Of a stretch of 20,348 nt of DNA, positions 20,143 through 20,348 are shown in pieces. Position numbers and translations under genes: made by a program. The stretch is from positions 1-20,348 of the IMG/VR virus record IMGVR_UViG_3300027805_000105. One strand, given 5' to 3'. The stretch is from a virus. The notes beneath the pieces are model-generated. The model worked only from the letters and a program-made list of their open reading frames with translations, made no database searches and had not been told where the DNA came from. How positions within the stretch are numbered: the first letter of the stretch is position 1; each line of letters starts with the position of its first letter.

Positions 20143-20348
20143 GCCCCCAGCCTAGCGAGGCATGCAAATCTGTCCACGCTCGTTTGGGAACCGAGAGTTC
20201 CCGAGCGGGTGAGTTTCGCAATTCGCGATTCGCGAATCGACCGATATACACCGAGCGGGAAAACTACACCGGGCGTGTGTACGGTGCCGAGCGAGTGTAC
20301 GAGCGGCTTTTGTGTCCGCCTCTAGGAGCGTGTCAGCGGCTCGCCGGG
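20143..20348. promoter_or_regulatory. Control-like region with inverted repeats and CCGAGCGGG copies
   Basis: No gene is supported in these 206 bases. They contain an inverted repeat GGGAAC-CGAGA-GTTCCC (20186-20202), a perfect 14-base palindrome CGATTCGCGAATCG (20226-20239), two adjacent ATTCGCG copies (20221-20234), CCGAGCGGG at 20201-20209 and 20251-20259, related CGAGCG sequences at 20288 and 20300, and GTGTACG twice (20277, 20295). This is the pattern of a repressor or activator binding region upstream of the leftward genes. A frame open on the minus strand from the edge to 20152 is not convincing as coding. Confidence 0.5.

Noticed and set aside
20000-20251. An 83-residue minus-strand ORF and the longer open frame reaching the right edge
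   Set aside because: It overlaps the well-formed 71-residue gene in another frame and covers the palindromes and repeated motifs; its composition is Arg/His/Gly-rich and not protein-like.
1-20348. CRISPR array, tRNA or rRNA genes, insertion sequence
   Set aside because: I saw no regularly spaced repeats, cloverleaf-like sequence or transposase; the only repeats are the short ones listed.

Overview
The window is a GC-rich stretch of a temperate tailed phage or prophage (class Caudoviricetes, siphovirus-like, HK97-type head). Head, connector, tail-chaperone and tape-measure genes follow one another in the canonical order on the minus strand, and the C-terminal part of a tyrosine integrase lies on the plus strand at the left edge. 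Most minus-strand genes have clear AGGAG-type ribosome sites, use ATG or GTG starts, and are coupled by ATGA, GTGA or TGATG overlaps. The host cannot be fixed from the sequence. A GC-rich bacterium is certain; the very cysteine-rich structural protein and the small accessory genes remind me of Planctomycetota prophages, but that is only a guess.

Layout, read leftward in the direction of transcription. From 20348 to 20143 is a control-like region with inverted repeats and a recurring CCGAGCGGG motif. From 20142 to 19260 are three small early or accessory genes, two of which share an N-terminal leader. From 19259 to 18904 is a mostly non-coding region with another CCGAGCGGG copy, a dyad and perhaps a 39-codon ORF. 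From 18903 to 16030 come a small phage protein, an HNH endonuclease with two long poly-G tracts, and the small and large terminase subunits. From 16033 to 12571 come portal, prohead protease, a previously unlisted 56-residue zinc-finger ORF (Com/Ogr-like), and the major capsid protein followed by a strong intrinsic terminator. From 12492 to 9498 come a glycosyltransferase-like protein, a 78-residue protein, head-tail connector, head-tail adaptor, an HK97 gp10-like protein and a DUF3168 tail terminator. From 9494 to 6800 come two candidate tail-tube proteins, the two tail-assembly chaperone ORFs with a likely programmed +1 frameshift, and a short tape measure protein. From 6797 to 3534 are four presumed tail-tip or virion proteins, the last with 33 cysteines. 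From 3537 to 738 is an accessory block: a Cys-motif protein, a small HExxH metalloprotease-like protein, a small basic protein, a metallophosphoesterase, a DUF1599/MazG-like protein and a 62-residue coiled-coil protein. This block converges on the integrase.

Together the genes make a procapsid (portal, protease, capsid), package DNA (TerS, TerL, HNH), join head to tail, and build a short non-contractile tail. No lysis gene, repressor or replication gene is recognisable, so those modules should lie outside the window. The points most worth a second look are the CTT-TAA-C +1 frameshift site in the tail chaperone pair, the zinc-finger ORF hidden between protease and capsid, the glycosyltransferase placed behind a terminator in the head operon, and the repeated CCGAGCGGG motif in both leftward control regions.
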